Positions 34,997 to 46,366 of a DNA stretch of 64,000 bases are shown one piece after another. This DNA is from Cyanophora paradoxa (Eukaryota; Glaucocystophyceae; Cyanophorales; Cyanophoraceae), in the NCBI GenBank assembly GCA_004431415.1, contig QPMI01000503.1:62001-126000 (forward strand). The letters are read 5' to 3'. A program made the position numbers and the translations under genes. The notes under the pieces are model-generated. The model searched no databases and was not told the origin of the DNA. It saw nothing but the letters and a program-made list of their open reading frames with translations. How positions within the stretch are numbered: the first letter of the stretch is position 1; each line of letters opens with the position of its first letter.

Positions 34997-35952
34997 TCAA
35001 ACACTCAAACGCAGACCCAAATATCTTGCGACAGCACGCCGACGTCGGTCTTTGGTGCCATGGAAAGGGTTTGGCTGGCCATAGAACTGGAGGACCGTTC
35101 CCAGCTGCTGGTTCGTGAGACCCAAGAAGTCGTCCCGATTCTGGATCTGAATAGCACAAGGCTGCCCGTTCGCGTTCACTGGCATGGTGAAAGGGTCATC
35201 AAAGCCATCTCCCTTCACGTCGATGGTGTGTTAGTTCGTGCAGGAAATAGCGCGTATGCGCATGGAATACGAACCCGCGTGCCATTGTCCATCTGCACCG
35301 TTCAGCGCATGAGCGGCCGTTTGAACGCGTACGCGTCGCGCACTGCACGCACCCGGTTTAAGATCTGTTGCTGCTGATGCGATATACGCTGCATCTGCTG
35401 CTGCATCTGCTGCTGCTGCTGCTGCATCTGCTGCTGCATCTGCTGCTGCTGCTGCTGCATCTGCTGCATCTGCTGCTGGATCGGCTGGATGTGCTGCACC
35501 TGTTGCAGGATCTGCTGCAGGACCTGATGAATCTGCGGGCAAGAGTCAACGCGCCGCTCGCGTGCCCTGGCCACTGTGCACGTACGTTGGCGTTGTGTGG
35601 AGGCGCCGGGGCTGCGGCCGCTGCTGCGAAGACGCCGCTGGCCGCAGCGAGATGCTGCGACAGCAGGTTCATGTCGGCGGCGTTCAGAGCCATCAGTTCA
35701 AAGAGCAGCGTTGAATTCGAGTGGCGGGATGACACGACAACCGCACGGGTGCTAGCGTCTAGGGAAGAGGGGGGGGGGAGTGATATCAATTCGAGTAGCG
35801 GTAACTATAAACGCGGTGCTTATGGCGTCTAGGGAAGGGGGGGAGGAGGCTGAAATAACTGAAGGGAATGTACGAACCTTGGCTTGCATTTCGTTCTGTC
35901 TTGCATAGGGGTGTCTTCTGTCCTGCGCGCCGTGTTTTCGTGTTTTCGGCAT
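34997..35952 (-). CDS. Glutamine-rich protein, array copy B
   Basis: Same plan as copy A: MPKTRKHGAQDRRHPY exon at 35952, Ala-rich exon, Gln-rich exon and a last exon reading GDGFDDPFTMPVNANG, NRDDFLGLTNQQLGTVLQFY and GTKDRRRRAVARYLGL. The Gln-rich exon is longer than in copy A (repeated QQQQMQQQM), from CTG/CAG-type expansion at about 35385-35480. Tail to tail with array copy B of the RING gene. Confidence 0.55.
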
Positions 35953-36229
35953 CGCTCAGCCGCAGCTATAGCTAGCCGTTCGGGCCGGGGTAGTTTGCCG
36001 ATAAGCCGCAGCACCACGCGATGCTATAAGCGCTCTAGGCGTGCTAGTGCTGTCGCTGCGCTCTGCTAGTCGCTGCGATGATCGCAATCGTGCAAGGCGA
36101 ACGAAACCGAGCCTACCCCGGAGCGCCCCCGCAGGGCCCGCACGGCCCCGCAGGCCCGCGGAGCTAAGCAAACGATCCCAGCCTCACCACGCCTCGTTCG
36201 AGCTCGAGAAGCGCAGAAACAGCAGCAGC

Positions 36230-36429
36230 ATGGCCAAGGGAAGGGTGCGCGTACGCATGCAGCACTCCGATCGATCTCGCCGCGCGCGGGCGCGCATCCA
36301 CGAGGGCGCTAGCTAACGACGCCTCGAGCAGAAGAAGAGGCGTACGCATGTGACCACGACGTTGGAGGAGAACGCCGTGAAGATCCCGAAGTCGTTCGTC
36401 TTCTGCAAGGGCGAGGTCGGTCACGCCGT
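36230..36429 (+). pseudogene. PPAN: PPAN fragment B fused to RING copy C
   Basis: Holds PPAN exon 1 (ATGGCCAAGGGAAGG), intron 1 and the first part of exon 2 (VTTTLEENAVKIPKSFVFCK, GEVGHAV), then switches at about 36429 to RING-gene sequence (ATCCACGACGCCGTCCC). The Brix domain is lost. Confidence 0.88.
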
Positions 36430-37978
36430 ATATCCACGACGCCGTCCCGGCCTGGCCCCTCCGGGCACTCCCCTCGTCCCGGCGCGGCGGCCCACCCTCG
36501 CCGCAGCCTGCCCCGCCCGCCCGCCATCCCCCGCACTCGCCCGCCCAGCCCCGCGGCGCCCTCCCGCCGCCGCCCCGCCGCCGCCCCGCCCCCGCCCCCG
36601 CCAAGCCCGTCCTGTCGGCGGAAGAGATTCTGAGCCACGTGACGGCCGTGTACGCGGCCGTGGCCGGCGCGGTGTCGCCCACGGACGCCCAGACCAAGGT
36701 CTTCTGGCACGTCAAGAAGCTGAACCTCCCGGGGGACCACCCGCACCTCATCGCCGGCCTCGTCGTCTTCGGGCGGGAGTACCCCGAGCCGCTCGTGGCG
36801 GCAGCCTCCCGCGCCGTCGCGGGCCTCGTCCCGCAGCTCTTCGCCCCCGAGCAGCTCCTCGCCGGGCTCTCCATCGGCGCCGAGGGCGTGCTCGATTTCT
36901 ACTTGCGCAACGCCGAGGCGGGGCCCCGCGGCTGGCGGCCCCTCCTCCTCTTCGCCGCCCGCTGCGTCTGCTCCCGCGTCCTCCACCCCTCGGCCCTGCC
37001 CCGCATCCTTGCCCCCCTCGCCCCCTGCGGCCTCGCCGCCCAGTCGCCGCCACCTTCCTCCGCCTCGCCGCCGAGGAAATCGTGCGCCTCCCCGCACCCC
37101 TCCCTTGCGCTGTGCTGAACCCCGCCCAAGGGCGAGGACGGGGTGCGGGAGCTGCTCGTGGAGGGCTCCATCGACTTCCGCTCCTTCTTCCCCCCGTGGC
37201 GCGCGACAGCGACGACGTTCTCCTCGCCTTCCTCGCGGAGGCCGGCCTCCCCTCCCTCTGGAACTCCCTATCCCCTCCCTCGCCGAGCGCGCCGCCCGGC
37301 GGGCCGAGGAGGCGCCCCCTGCCCCGTCCGCCGCCGTCCGGCCCCGCCCCCGCCCCCGCCGGCCGTCGTACCCCCTCGGACGAGGAGGAGCGGCTGCTGG
37401 AGGAGGCCGTTGCGGCGCCTCTACACGCCGAGTTACTGAGGGGGGTACTCGACGAGGAGGACGTCCTCTCGGGCCCCCTGGCACCCCCCGTCCCCATTGC
37501 CGCTGCACTGGTCGTCCAGCACACACACCTCAGCCCCGTCCCGCCTTCGATCCCCCCGGGCCCGCCCCGCCGCCCATGTCCTTCCATCCGCGGGTGCCGC
37601 ACAGCCCCTCGCCCCCCTGTGCACTGTGTGCCCCGCTGACGCCCGGGCAGGCGCAGGAGCCGGAGGAGGAGAGCCTGGAGGCGTTCCAGGGGAGGCACCT
37701 GCTGTGCCCTATTTGTGGCGTGGCGTGGCTCAATCGCGACCCCGTCTCCCTCGACTGCGGCCACTGCTTCGTGCGCCGCGACCTCTTTGTACTCTCAATT
37801 GCGGCCCTGAATCTGCTCCCGTTTATGCCTTCCCGCTTCGCAGTGCAACCAGTGCCTCTAGAGGGTGATCCTGTACTACACAGAGGAAACCAAGCGGACG
37901 GGCGTCGTCCTCTTCCCGGCGTGCCCAACTTGCGCCCGCCCGTTCCGCCAACCGCGTCGGCTTGCCGGCTGGACGTGA
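36430..37978 (+). pseudogene. Array copy C: truncated RING half, frameshifted
   Basis: Starts inside the exon that follows the repeat-bearing intron in copy A. A single base is missing at about 37041 (GCCCAGTCGCC against GCCCAAGTCGCC), breaking the frame in the conserved helical part. Further small losses in C/G runs (for example near 37195 and 37262) add frameshifts. The terminal RING exons are still recognisable (CPICGVAWLNRDPVS); the intron donor is GT at 37789. Confidence 0.85.
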
Positions 37979-38217
37979 GATACTAGCTCGAATAACGAGG
38001 AAGTCAGGCGACCCACTTCCCGCGGCTCGGCAAAATGGATGCAGGCTTCGCTGAGCATTCCGTTGCCCAAATGTATGGGATTGCAGATATTAGAGCAGAG
38101 AGGGTAGGAGCAGAGAAGAGATCAGCTGCAGTGTACCAAGATGCTCGGAATGTTAGGGGTGGTAAGAGTGGGTGGCGAGCTGAAGGAAGTTAACGAGGCT
38201 GCTTAAGCTGCTGCTGA

Positions 38218-39172
38218 TCAAACACTCAAACGCAGACCCAAATATCTTGCGACAGCACGCCGACGTCGGTCTTTGGTGCCATGGAAAGGGTTTGGCTGGC
38301 CATAGAACTGGAGGACCGTTCCCAGCTGCTGGTTCGTGAGACCCAAGAAGTCGTCCCGATTCTGGATCTGAATAGCACAAGGCTGCCCGTTCGCGTTCAC
38401 TGGCATGGTGAAAGGGTCATCAAAGCCATCTCCCTTCACGTCGATGGTGTGTTAGTTCGTGCAGGAAATAGCGCGTATGCGCATGGAATACGAACCCGCG
38501 TGCCATTGTCCATCTGCACCGTTCAGCGCATGAGCGGCCGTTTGAACGCGTACGTGTCGCGTACCGCACGCACCCGGTTTAGGATCTGGTGCTGCTGATG
38601 CGATATACGCTGCATCTGCTGCTGCATCTGCTGCTGCTGCTGCTGCATCTGCTGCTGCATCTGCTGCTGCTGCTGCTGCATCTGCTGCATCTGCTGCTGG
38701 ATCGGCTGGATGTGCTGCACCTGTTGCAGGATCTGCTGCAGGACCTGATGAATCTGCGGGCAAGAGTCAACGCGCCGCTCGCGTGCCCTGGCCACTGTGC
38801 ACGTACGTTGGCGTTGTGTGGAGGCGCCGGGGCTGCGGCCGCTGCTGCGAAGACGCCGCTGGCCGCAGCGAGATGCTGCGACAGCAGGTTCATGTCGGCG
38901 GCGTTCAGAGCCATCAGTTCAAAGAGCAGCGTTGAATTCGAGTGGCGGGATGACACGACAACCGCACGGGTGCTAGCGTCTAGGGAAGAGGGGGGGGGAG
39001 TGATATCAATTCGAGTAGCGGTAACTATAAACGCGGTGCTTATGGCGTCTAGGGAAGGGGGGGAGGAGGCTGAAATAACTGAAGGGAATGTACGAACCTT
39101 GGCTTGCATTTCGTTCTGTCTTGCATAGGGGTGTCTTCTGTCCTGCGCGCCGTGTTTTCGTGTTTTCGGCAT
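38218..39172 (-). CDS. Glutamine-rich protein, array copy C
   Basis: Nearly identical to copy B, including the long CTG/CAG tract (about 38606-38700). The whole stretch from the MPKTRK start at 39172 to the Gln-rich exon happens to be open in this copy, so intron 1 could be retained. Last exon ends AVARYLGLRLSV. Confidence 0.55.
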
Positions 39173-39449
39173 CGCTCAGCCGCAGCTATAGCTAGCCGTT
39201 CGGGCCGGGGTAGTTTGCCGATAAGCCGCAGCACCGCGCGATGCTATAAGCGCTCTAGGCGTGCTAGTGCTGTCGCTGCGCTCTGCTAGTCGCTGCGATG
39301 ATCGCAATCGTGCAAGGCGAACGAAACCGAGCCTACCCCGGAGCGCCCCCGCAGGGCCCGCACGGCCCCGCAGGCCCGCGGAGCTAAGCAAACGATCCCA
39401 GCCTCACCACGCCTCGTTCGAGCTCGAGAAGCGCAGAAACAGCAGCAGC

Positions 39450-39653
39450 ATGGCCAAGGGAAGGGTGCGCGTACGCATGCAGCACTCCGATCGATCTCGC
39501 CGCGCGCGGGCGCGCATCCACGAGGGCGCTAGCTAACGACGCCTCGAGCAGAAGAAGAGGCGTACGCATGTGACCACGACGTTGGAGGAGAACGCCGTGA
39601 AGATCCCGAAGTCGTTCGTCTTCTGCAAGGGCGAGGTCGGTCACGCCGTATAT
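39450..39653 (+). pseudogene. PPAN: PPAN fragment C fused to RING copy D
   Basis: Same content and same fusion point as fragment B, at about 39653. Confidence 0.88.
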
Positions 39654-42072
39654 CCACGACGCCGTCCCGGCCTGGCCCCTCCGGGCACTCCCCTCGTCCC
39701 GGCGCGGCGGCCCACCCTCGCCGCAGCCTGCCCCGCCCGCCCGCCATCCCCCGCACTCGCCCGCCCAGCCCCCGCGGCGCCCCTCCCGCCGCCGCCCCCG
39801 CCGCCGCCCCCGCCCCCGCCCCCGCCAAGCCCGTCCTGTCGGCGGAAGAGATTCTGAGCCACGTGACGGCCGTGTACGCGGCCGTGGCCGGCGCGGTGTC
39901 GCCCACGGACGCCCAGACCAAGGTCTTCTGGCACGTCAAGAAGCTGAACCTCCCGGGGGACCACCCGCACCTCATCGCCGGCCTCGTCGTCTTCGGGCGG
40001 GAGTACCCCGAGCCGCTCGTGGCGGCAGCCTCCCGCGCCGTCGCGGGCCTCGTCCCGCAGCTCTTCGCCCCCGAGCAGCTCCTCGCCGGGCTCTCCATTG
40101 GAGACGGGTACGAGAAAATTTCCCACCGCGTCGGCGCGCGGCTGGCTGCGGCCCGTCCATGGCGCCGCCGCTGTCGCTCAGCGTGACCAGCGTGAGGTAG
40201 GCGGCTGGCGCGCCGAGCGGCGGCGCGAAATGGGCGTCGAGTTGGCACCTCGGCAGCCGGCCTTGTCGCCGGCCATTCCGCAGGAGATTCAGGAGCGCGC
40301 GCGTCAGGGGTTAGCTTCTATGATGTCTCCGGCTCGGCGAGGAGTGCCGCGGGAGCGGTCGCGGCGACGTCGGCTGGCCGCAATGTCGGCCAGCTTTCGC
40401 GCAAAGCCCACGCCGCCATGCGCCGCAGCGTTAGTGAACGCGCGGTAGCCGTGGCGTGGCACACTGGCGCGGCGACGTGTTCCGTCAACACGCGGACGGC
40501 GCCCGGCCCCCGCTCCCTTGCTTGGCAGCTGGGGCTCATCGGCGCTCTCTCATTTCGTTCCGCTCCTCATCTCCTCGCAGTCGAGTCGCTAGATGGCGGT
40601 TCTTTTCCACATGCAGGGAAGCTCAGGTCTTTCCGTCGACTTTTGCTTGTCAGGCGTAGTGCCTCTCCTGCCCTCCGCTATACGTGGGTCTTCCCTAGGG
40701 CGGACTTCCACGTCTGGAGGGTGTTTGCGCGCTCTGTTTGCCTTCATCGGTCTGCGTAGGGCGCTGGGCTTTTTCTGCAGGTGTATCTTTCGGCCTCTCG
40801 CCCCATTTGTAGATATAGGACGTAGATAGAATTTCCCACCACTTAGACAGAGCACAGCACTCGACGGTCCTCAATGTTATCTAGTCGGAGAGATAAATTG
40901 GGCGATGTGAAACTCCTAGTAGTTGTTGTTGTGTGCTAATGCAAATCCTGCCGGGCTCTCCATCGGCGCCGAGGGCGTGCTCGATTTCTACTTGCGCAAC
41001 GCCGAGGCGGGGCCCCGCGGCTGGCGGCCCCTCCTCCTCTTCGCCGCCCGCTGCGTCTGCTCCCGCGTCCTCCACCCCTCGGCCCTGCCCCGCATCCTTG
41101 CCCCCCTCGCCCCCTGCGGCCTCGCCGCCCAGTCGCCGCCACCTTCCTCCGCCTCGCCGCCGAGGAAATCGTGCGCCTCCCCGCACCCCCTCCCTTGCGC
41201 TGTGCTGAACCCCGCCCAAGGGCGAGGACGGGGTGCGGGAGCTGCTCGTGGAGGGCTCCATCGACTTCCGCTCCTTCTTCCCCCCCGTGGCGCGCGACAG
41301 CGACGACGTTCTCCTCGCCTTCCTCGCGGAGGCCGGCCTCCCCTCCCTCTGGAACTCCCTATCCCCCTCCCTCGCCGAGCGCGCCGCCCGGCGGGCCGAG
41401 GAGGCGCCCCCTGCCCCGTCCGCCGCCGTCCGGCCCCCGCCCCCGCCCCCGCCGGCCGTCGTACCCCCCTCGGACGAGGAGGAGCGGCTGCTGGAGGAGG
41501 CCGTTGCGGCGCCTCTACACGCCGAGTTACTGAGGGGGGTACTCGACGAGGAGGACGTCCTCTCGGGCCCCCTGGCACCCCCCGTCCCCATTGCCGCTGC
41601 ACTGGTCGTCCAGCACACACACCTCAGCCCCGTCCCGCCTTCGATCCCCCCGGGCCCGCCCCGCCGCCCATGTCCTTCCATCCGCGGGTGCCGCACAGCC
41701 CCTCGCCTCCCTGTGCACTGTGTGCCCTGCTGACGCCCGGGCAGGCGCAGGAGCCGGAGGAGGAGAGCCTGGAGGCGTTCCAGGGGCGGCACTTGCTGTG
41801 CCCTATTTGTGGCGTGGCGTGGCTCAACCGCGACCCCGTCTCCCTCGACTGCGGCCACTGCTTCGTGCGCCGCGACCTCTTTGCACTCTCAATTGCGGCC
41901 CTGAATCTGCTCCCGTTTATGCATTCCCGCTTCGCAGTGCAACCAGTGCCTCCAGAGGGTGATCCTGTACTACACAGAGGAAACCAAGCGGACGGGCGTC
42001 GTCCTCTTCCCGGCGTGCCCAACTTGCGCCCGCCCGTTCCGCCAACCGCGTCGGCTTGCCGGCTGGACGTGA
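39654..42072 (+). pseudogene. Array copy D: RING half split by an 849-base insertion
   Basis: 39654-40100 matches the start of copy C, then foreign sequence begins; copy D resumes at 40950. The later part carries the same one-base loss as copies C and E (about 41130). The terminal RING exons run to the stop at 42070-42072 with a GC donor at 41883. Confidence 0.87.
40101..40949. mobile_element. Unknown insertion flanked by 14-base direct repeats
   Basis: GCCGGGCTCTCCAT occurs on both sides (40087-40100 and 40950-40963), while the uninterrupted copies have it once. No terminal inverted repeats, poly-A tail or recognisable transposase or reverse transcriptase were found. ATTTCCCACC occurs near both ends (about 40117 and 40830). 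The inner ORFs are short. The direct repeats point to target-site duplication. Confidence 0.6.
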
Positions 42073-42317
42073 GATACTAGCTCGAATAACGAGGAAGTCA
42101 GGCGACCCACTTCCCGCGGCTCGGCAAAATGGATGCAGGCTTCGCTGAGCATTCCGTTGCCCAAATGTATGGGATTGCAGATATTAGAGCAGAGAGGGTA
42201 GGAGCAGAGAAGAGATCAGCTGCAGTGTACCAAGATGCTCGGAATGTTAGGGGTGGTAAGAGTGGGTGGGCGGAACGAGCTGAAGAAAGTAAACGAGGCT
42301 GCTTAAGCTGCTGCTGA

Positions 42318-43228
42318 TCAAACACTCAAACGCAGACCCAAATATCTTGCGACAGCACGCCGACGTCGGTCTTTGGTGCCATGGAAAGGGTTTGGCTGGT
42401 CATAGAACTGGAGCACCTCTCCCAGCTGCTGGTTCGTGAGACCCAAGAAGTCGTCCCGATTCTGGATCTGAATAGCACAAGGCTGCCCGTTCGCGTTCAC
42501 TGGCATGGTGAAAGGGTCATCAAAGCCATCTCCCTTCACGTCGATGGTGTGTTAGTTCGTGCAGGAAATAGCGCGTATGCGCATGGAATACGAACCCGCG
42601 TGCCATTGTCCATCTGCACCGTTCAGCGCATGAGCGGCCGTTTGAATGCGTACGTGTCGCGTACCGCACGCACCCGGTTTAGGATCTGGTGCTGCTGATG
42701 CGAAATCTGCTGCTGCTGCTGCATCATCTGCTGGATCTGTAGCTGCATCGGCTGGATCTGCTGGACCTGTTGCAGGATCTGCTGCAGGACCTGATGAATC
42801 TGCGGGCAAGAGTCAACGCGCCGCTCGCGTGCCCTGGCCACTGTGCACGTACGTTGGCGTTGTGTGGAGGCGCCGGGGCTGCGGCTGCTGCTGCGAAGAC
42901 GCCGCTGGCTGCAGCGAGATGCTGCGACAGCAGGTTCATGTCGGCGGCGTTCAGAGCCATCAGTTCAAAGAGCAGCGTTGAATTCGAGTGGCGGGATGAC
43001 ACGACAACCGCGCGGGTGCTAGCGTCTAGGGAACTTAAGGGAAGAGGGGGGGGGAGTGATATCAATTCGAGTAGCGGTAACTATAAACGCGGTGCTTATG
43101 GCGTCTAGGGAAGGGGGGGAGGAGGCTGAAATAACTGAAGGGAATGTACGAACCTTGGCTTGCATTTCGTTCTGTCTTGCATAGGGGTGTCTTCTGTCCT
43201 GCGCGCCGTGTTTTCGTGTTTTCGGCAT
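42318..43228 (-). CDS. Glutamine-rich protein, array copy D
   Basis: Exon 1 (43154-43228) encodes 25 residues beginning MPKTRKHGAQ. The Gln-rich exon is the short form, as in copy A (QIQQMMQQQQQISHQQHQ), while the last exon resembles copies B and C. This mosaic suggests gene conversion or unequal crossing-over between copies. Confidence 0.55.
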
Positions 43229-43508
43229 CGCTCAGCCGCAGCTATAGCTAGCCGTTCGGGCCGGGGTAGTTTGCCGATAAGCCGCAGCACCGCGCGATGC
43301 TATAACTAGCGCTCTAGGCGTGCTAGTGCTGTCGCTGCGCTCTGCTAGTCGCTGCGATGATCGCAATCGTGCAAGGCGAACGAAACCGAGCCTACCCCGG
43401 AGCGCCCCCGCAGGGCCCGCACGGCCCCGCAGGCCCGCGGAGCTAAGCAAACGATCCCAGCCTCACCACGCCTCGTTCGAGCTCGAGAAGCGCAGAAACA
43501 GCAGCAGC

Positions 43509-43712
43509 ATGGCCAAGGGAAGGGTGCGCGTACGCATGCAGCACTCCGATCGATCTCGCCGCGCGCGGGCGCGCATCCACGAGGGCGCTAGCTAACGACG
43601 CCTCGAGCAGAAGAAGAGGCGTACGCATGTGACCACGACGTTGGAGGAGAACGCCGTGAAGATCCCGAAGTCGTTCGTCTTCTGCAAGGGCGAGGTCGGT
43701 CACGCCGTATAT
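43509..43712 (+). pseudogene. PPAN: PPAN fragment D fused to RING copy E
   Basis: Same structure and fusion point as fragments B and C, at about 43712. Confidence 0.88.
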
Positions 43713-45269
43713 CCACGACGCCGTCCCGGCCTGGCCCCTCCGGGCACTCCCCCTCGTCCCGGCGCGGCGGCCCACCCTCGCCGCAGCCTGCCCCGCCCGC
43801 CCGCCATCCCCCGCACTCGCCCGCCCCAGCCCCCGCGGCGCCCCTCCCGCCGCCGCCCCCGCCGCCGCCCCCGCCCCCGCCCCCCGCCAAGCCCGTCCTG
43901 TCGGCGGAAGAGATTCTGAGCCACGTGACGGCCGTGTACGCGGCCGTGGCCGGCGCGGTGTCGCCCACGGACGCCCAGACCAAGGTCTTCTGGCACGTCA
44001 AGAAGCTGAACCTCCCGGGGGACCACCCGCACCTCATCGCCGGCCTCGTCGTCTTCGGGCGGGAGTACCCCGAGCCGCTCGTGGCGGCAGCCTCCCGCGC
44101 CGTCGCGGGCCTCGTCCCGCAGCTCTTCGCCCCCGAGCAGCTCCTCGCCGGGCTCTCCATCGGCGCCGAGGGCGTGCTCGATTTCTACTTGCGCAACGCC
44201 GAGGCGGGGCCCCGCGGCTGGCGGCCCCTCCTCCTCTTCGCCGCCCGCTGCGTCTGCTCCCGCGTCCTCCACCCCTCGGCCCTGCCCCGCATCCTTGCCC
44301 CCCTCGCCCCCTGCGGCCTCGCCGCCCAGTCGCCGCCACCTTCCTCCGCCTCGCCGCCGAGGAAATCGTGCGCCTCCCCGCACCCCCTCCCTTGCGCTGT
44401 GCTGAACCCCGCCCAAGGGCGAGGACGGGGTGCGGGAGCTGCTCGTGGAGGGCTCCATCGACTTCCGCTCCTTCTTCCCCCCCGTGGCGCGCGACAGCGA
44501 CGACGTTCTCCTCGCCTTCCTCGCGGAGGCCGGCCTCCCCTCCCTCTGGAACTCCCTATCCCCCTCCCTCGCCGAGCGCGCCGCCCGGCGGGCCGAGGAG
44601 GCGCCCCCTGCCCCGTCCGCCGCCGTCCGGCCCCCGCCCCCGCCCCCGCCGGCCGTCGTACCCCCCTCGGACGAGGAGGAGCGGCTGCTGGAGGAGGCCG
44701 TTGCGGCGCCTCTACACGCCGAGTTACTGAGGGGGGTACTCGACGAGGAGGACGTCCTCTCGGGCCCCCTGGCACCCCCCGTCCCCATTGCCGCTGCACT
44801 GGTCGTCCAGCACACACACCTCAGCCCCGTCCCGCCTTCGATCCCCCCGGGCCCGCCCCGCCGCCCATGTCCTTCCATCCGCGGGTGCCGCACAGCCCCT
44901 CGCCCCCCTGTGCACTGTGTGCCCCGCTGACGCCCGGGCAGGCGCAGGAGCCGGAGGAGGAGAGCCTGGAGGCGTTCCAGGGGAGGCACCTGCTGTGCCC
45001 TATTTGTGGCGTGGCGTGGCTCAATCGCGACCCCGTCTCCCTCGACTGCGGCCACTGCTTCGTGCGCCGCGACCTCTTTGCACTCTCAATTGCGGCCCTG
45101 AATCTGCTCCCGTTTATGCATTCCCGCTTCGCAGTGCAACCAGTGCCTCTAGAGGGTGATCCTGTACTACACAGAGGAAACCAAGCGGACGGGCGTCGTC
45201 CTCTTCCCGGCGTGCCCAACTTGCGCCCGCCCGTTCCGCCAACCGCGTCGGCTTGCCGGCTGGACGTGA
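43713..45269 (+). pseudogene. Array copy E: truncated RING half, frameshifted
   Basis: Carries the same one-base loss as copies C and D (near 44328) and the same 5' fusion point. Most of its C/G runs are longer than in copy C and match copy D. Stop at 45267-45269; the RING intron has a GC donor at 45080. Confidence 0.85.
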
Positions 45270-45514
45270 GATACTAGCTCGAATAACGAGGAAGCCAGGT
45301 GACCCACTTCCCCCGGCTCGGCAAAATGGATGCAGGCTTCGCTGAGCATTCCGTTGCCCAAATGTATGGGATTGCAGATATTAGAGCAGAGAGGGTAGGA
45401 GCAGAGAAGAGATCAGCTGCAGTGTACCAAGATGCTCGGAATGTTAGGGGTGGTAAGAGTGGGTGGGCGGAACGAGCTGAAGAAAGTAAACGAGGCTGCT
45501 TAAGCTGCTGCTGA

Positions 45515-46097
45515 TCAAACACTCAAACGCAGACCCAAATATCTTGCGACAGCACGCCGACGTCGGTCTTTGGTGCCATGGAAAGGGTTTGGCTGGTCAT
45601 AGAACTGAAGCACCTCTCCCAGTTGCTGATTCGTGAGACCCAAGAAGTCGTCCCGATTCTGGATCTGAATAGCACAAGGCTGCCCGTTCGCGTTCACTGG
45701 CATGGTGAAAGGGTCATCAAAGCCATCTCCCTACACGGTGACGGAGTGTTAGTCTGCAGCGCCGGCTGTTCGCGGATGCGCACTCATACGCCCCCGCGTG
45801 TCGTTGTCCATCTGCACCGTACGTATAAAGCGCATGAGTGGCCGTTTGAACGCGTACGTGTCGCGTACCGCACGCACCCGGTTTAGGATCTGGTGCTGCT
45901 GATGCGAAATCTGCTGGACCTGTTGCAGGATCTGCTGCAGGATCTGATGAATCTGCGGGCAAGAGTCAACGTGCCGCTCGCAGCGCGTCGCCTGGCCACT
46001 GCGTACGTACGTTGGCGTCCGGCGCCGGGGCCGTGGCGTTCTGTCTTGAATAGGGGTGCTCTCTGTCTTGCGCGCCGTGTTTTCGTGTTTTCGGCAT
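45515..46097 (-). CDS. Glutamine-rich protein, array copy E, internally shortened
   Basis: The start MPKTRKHGAQDREHPYSRQN runs straight into ATAPAPDAN, so intron 1 and most of the Ala-rich exon are gone, yet the frame into the next GT donor is kept. The Gln-rich exon is the shortest of the five (IHQILQQILQQVQQISHQQH). It lies 269 bases from the start of the intact PPAN, head to head. Confidence 0.5.
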
Positions 46098-46366
46098 CAC
46101 TTAGCCGCAGCTAGCCGTTCGGACCGGGGTTGTTCGCCGATAAGCCGCAGCACCGAGCGCTGCTATAACTAGCGCTCTATACTTGCCTAAGCTGCTGTGT
46201 GCGCTCATGTGCTTTGGCAAAGCTGAGGTTGGCTGGTGAGCAAAGCGAACGAAACCAAGCGTACCCCCAATCGCCTGGAGGCCCAGTGGAGGGCTCCGCA
46301 GCTAAGCCATAACCCTATCCTAAGCACGCCTCGTTCTAGCTCGAGAAGCGCACAAAGAGCAGCATT
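46098..46366. promoter_or_regulatory. Head-to-head promoter of intact PPAN and Q-rich copy E
   Basis: Equivalent intervals of about 260-280 bases separate each PPAN fragment from its Q-rich neighbour (31410-31670, 35953-36229, 39173-39449, 43229-43508), so the promoter was amplified with the array. Shared words include GCCGATAAGCCGCAGCACC. Confidence 0.5.

Noticed and set aside
31671-43595. Small ORFs beginning MAKGRVRVRM, repeated in the array, as independent short proteins
   Set aside because: Comparison with the intact PPAN shows that only the first five codons are exon 1; the rest is intron 1 read through.
28592-45055. Very long antisense ORFs (up to about 450 codons) across the RING array
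   Set aside because: They are Gly/Arg/Ala-rich shadows of GC-rich codons in the plus-strand gene, show no domain, and vary with the same single-base changes that break the real frame.
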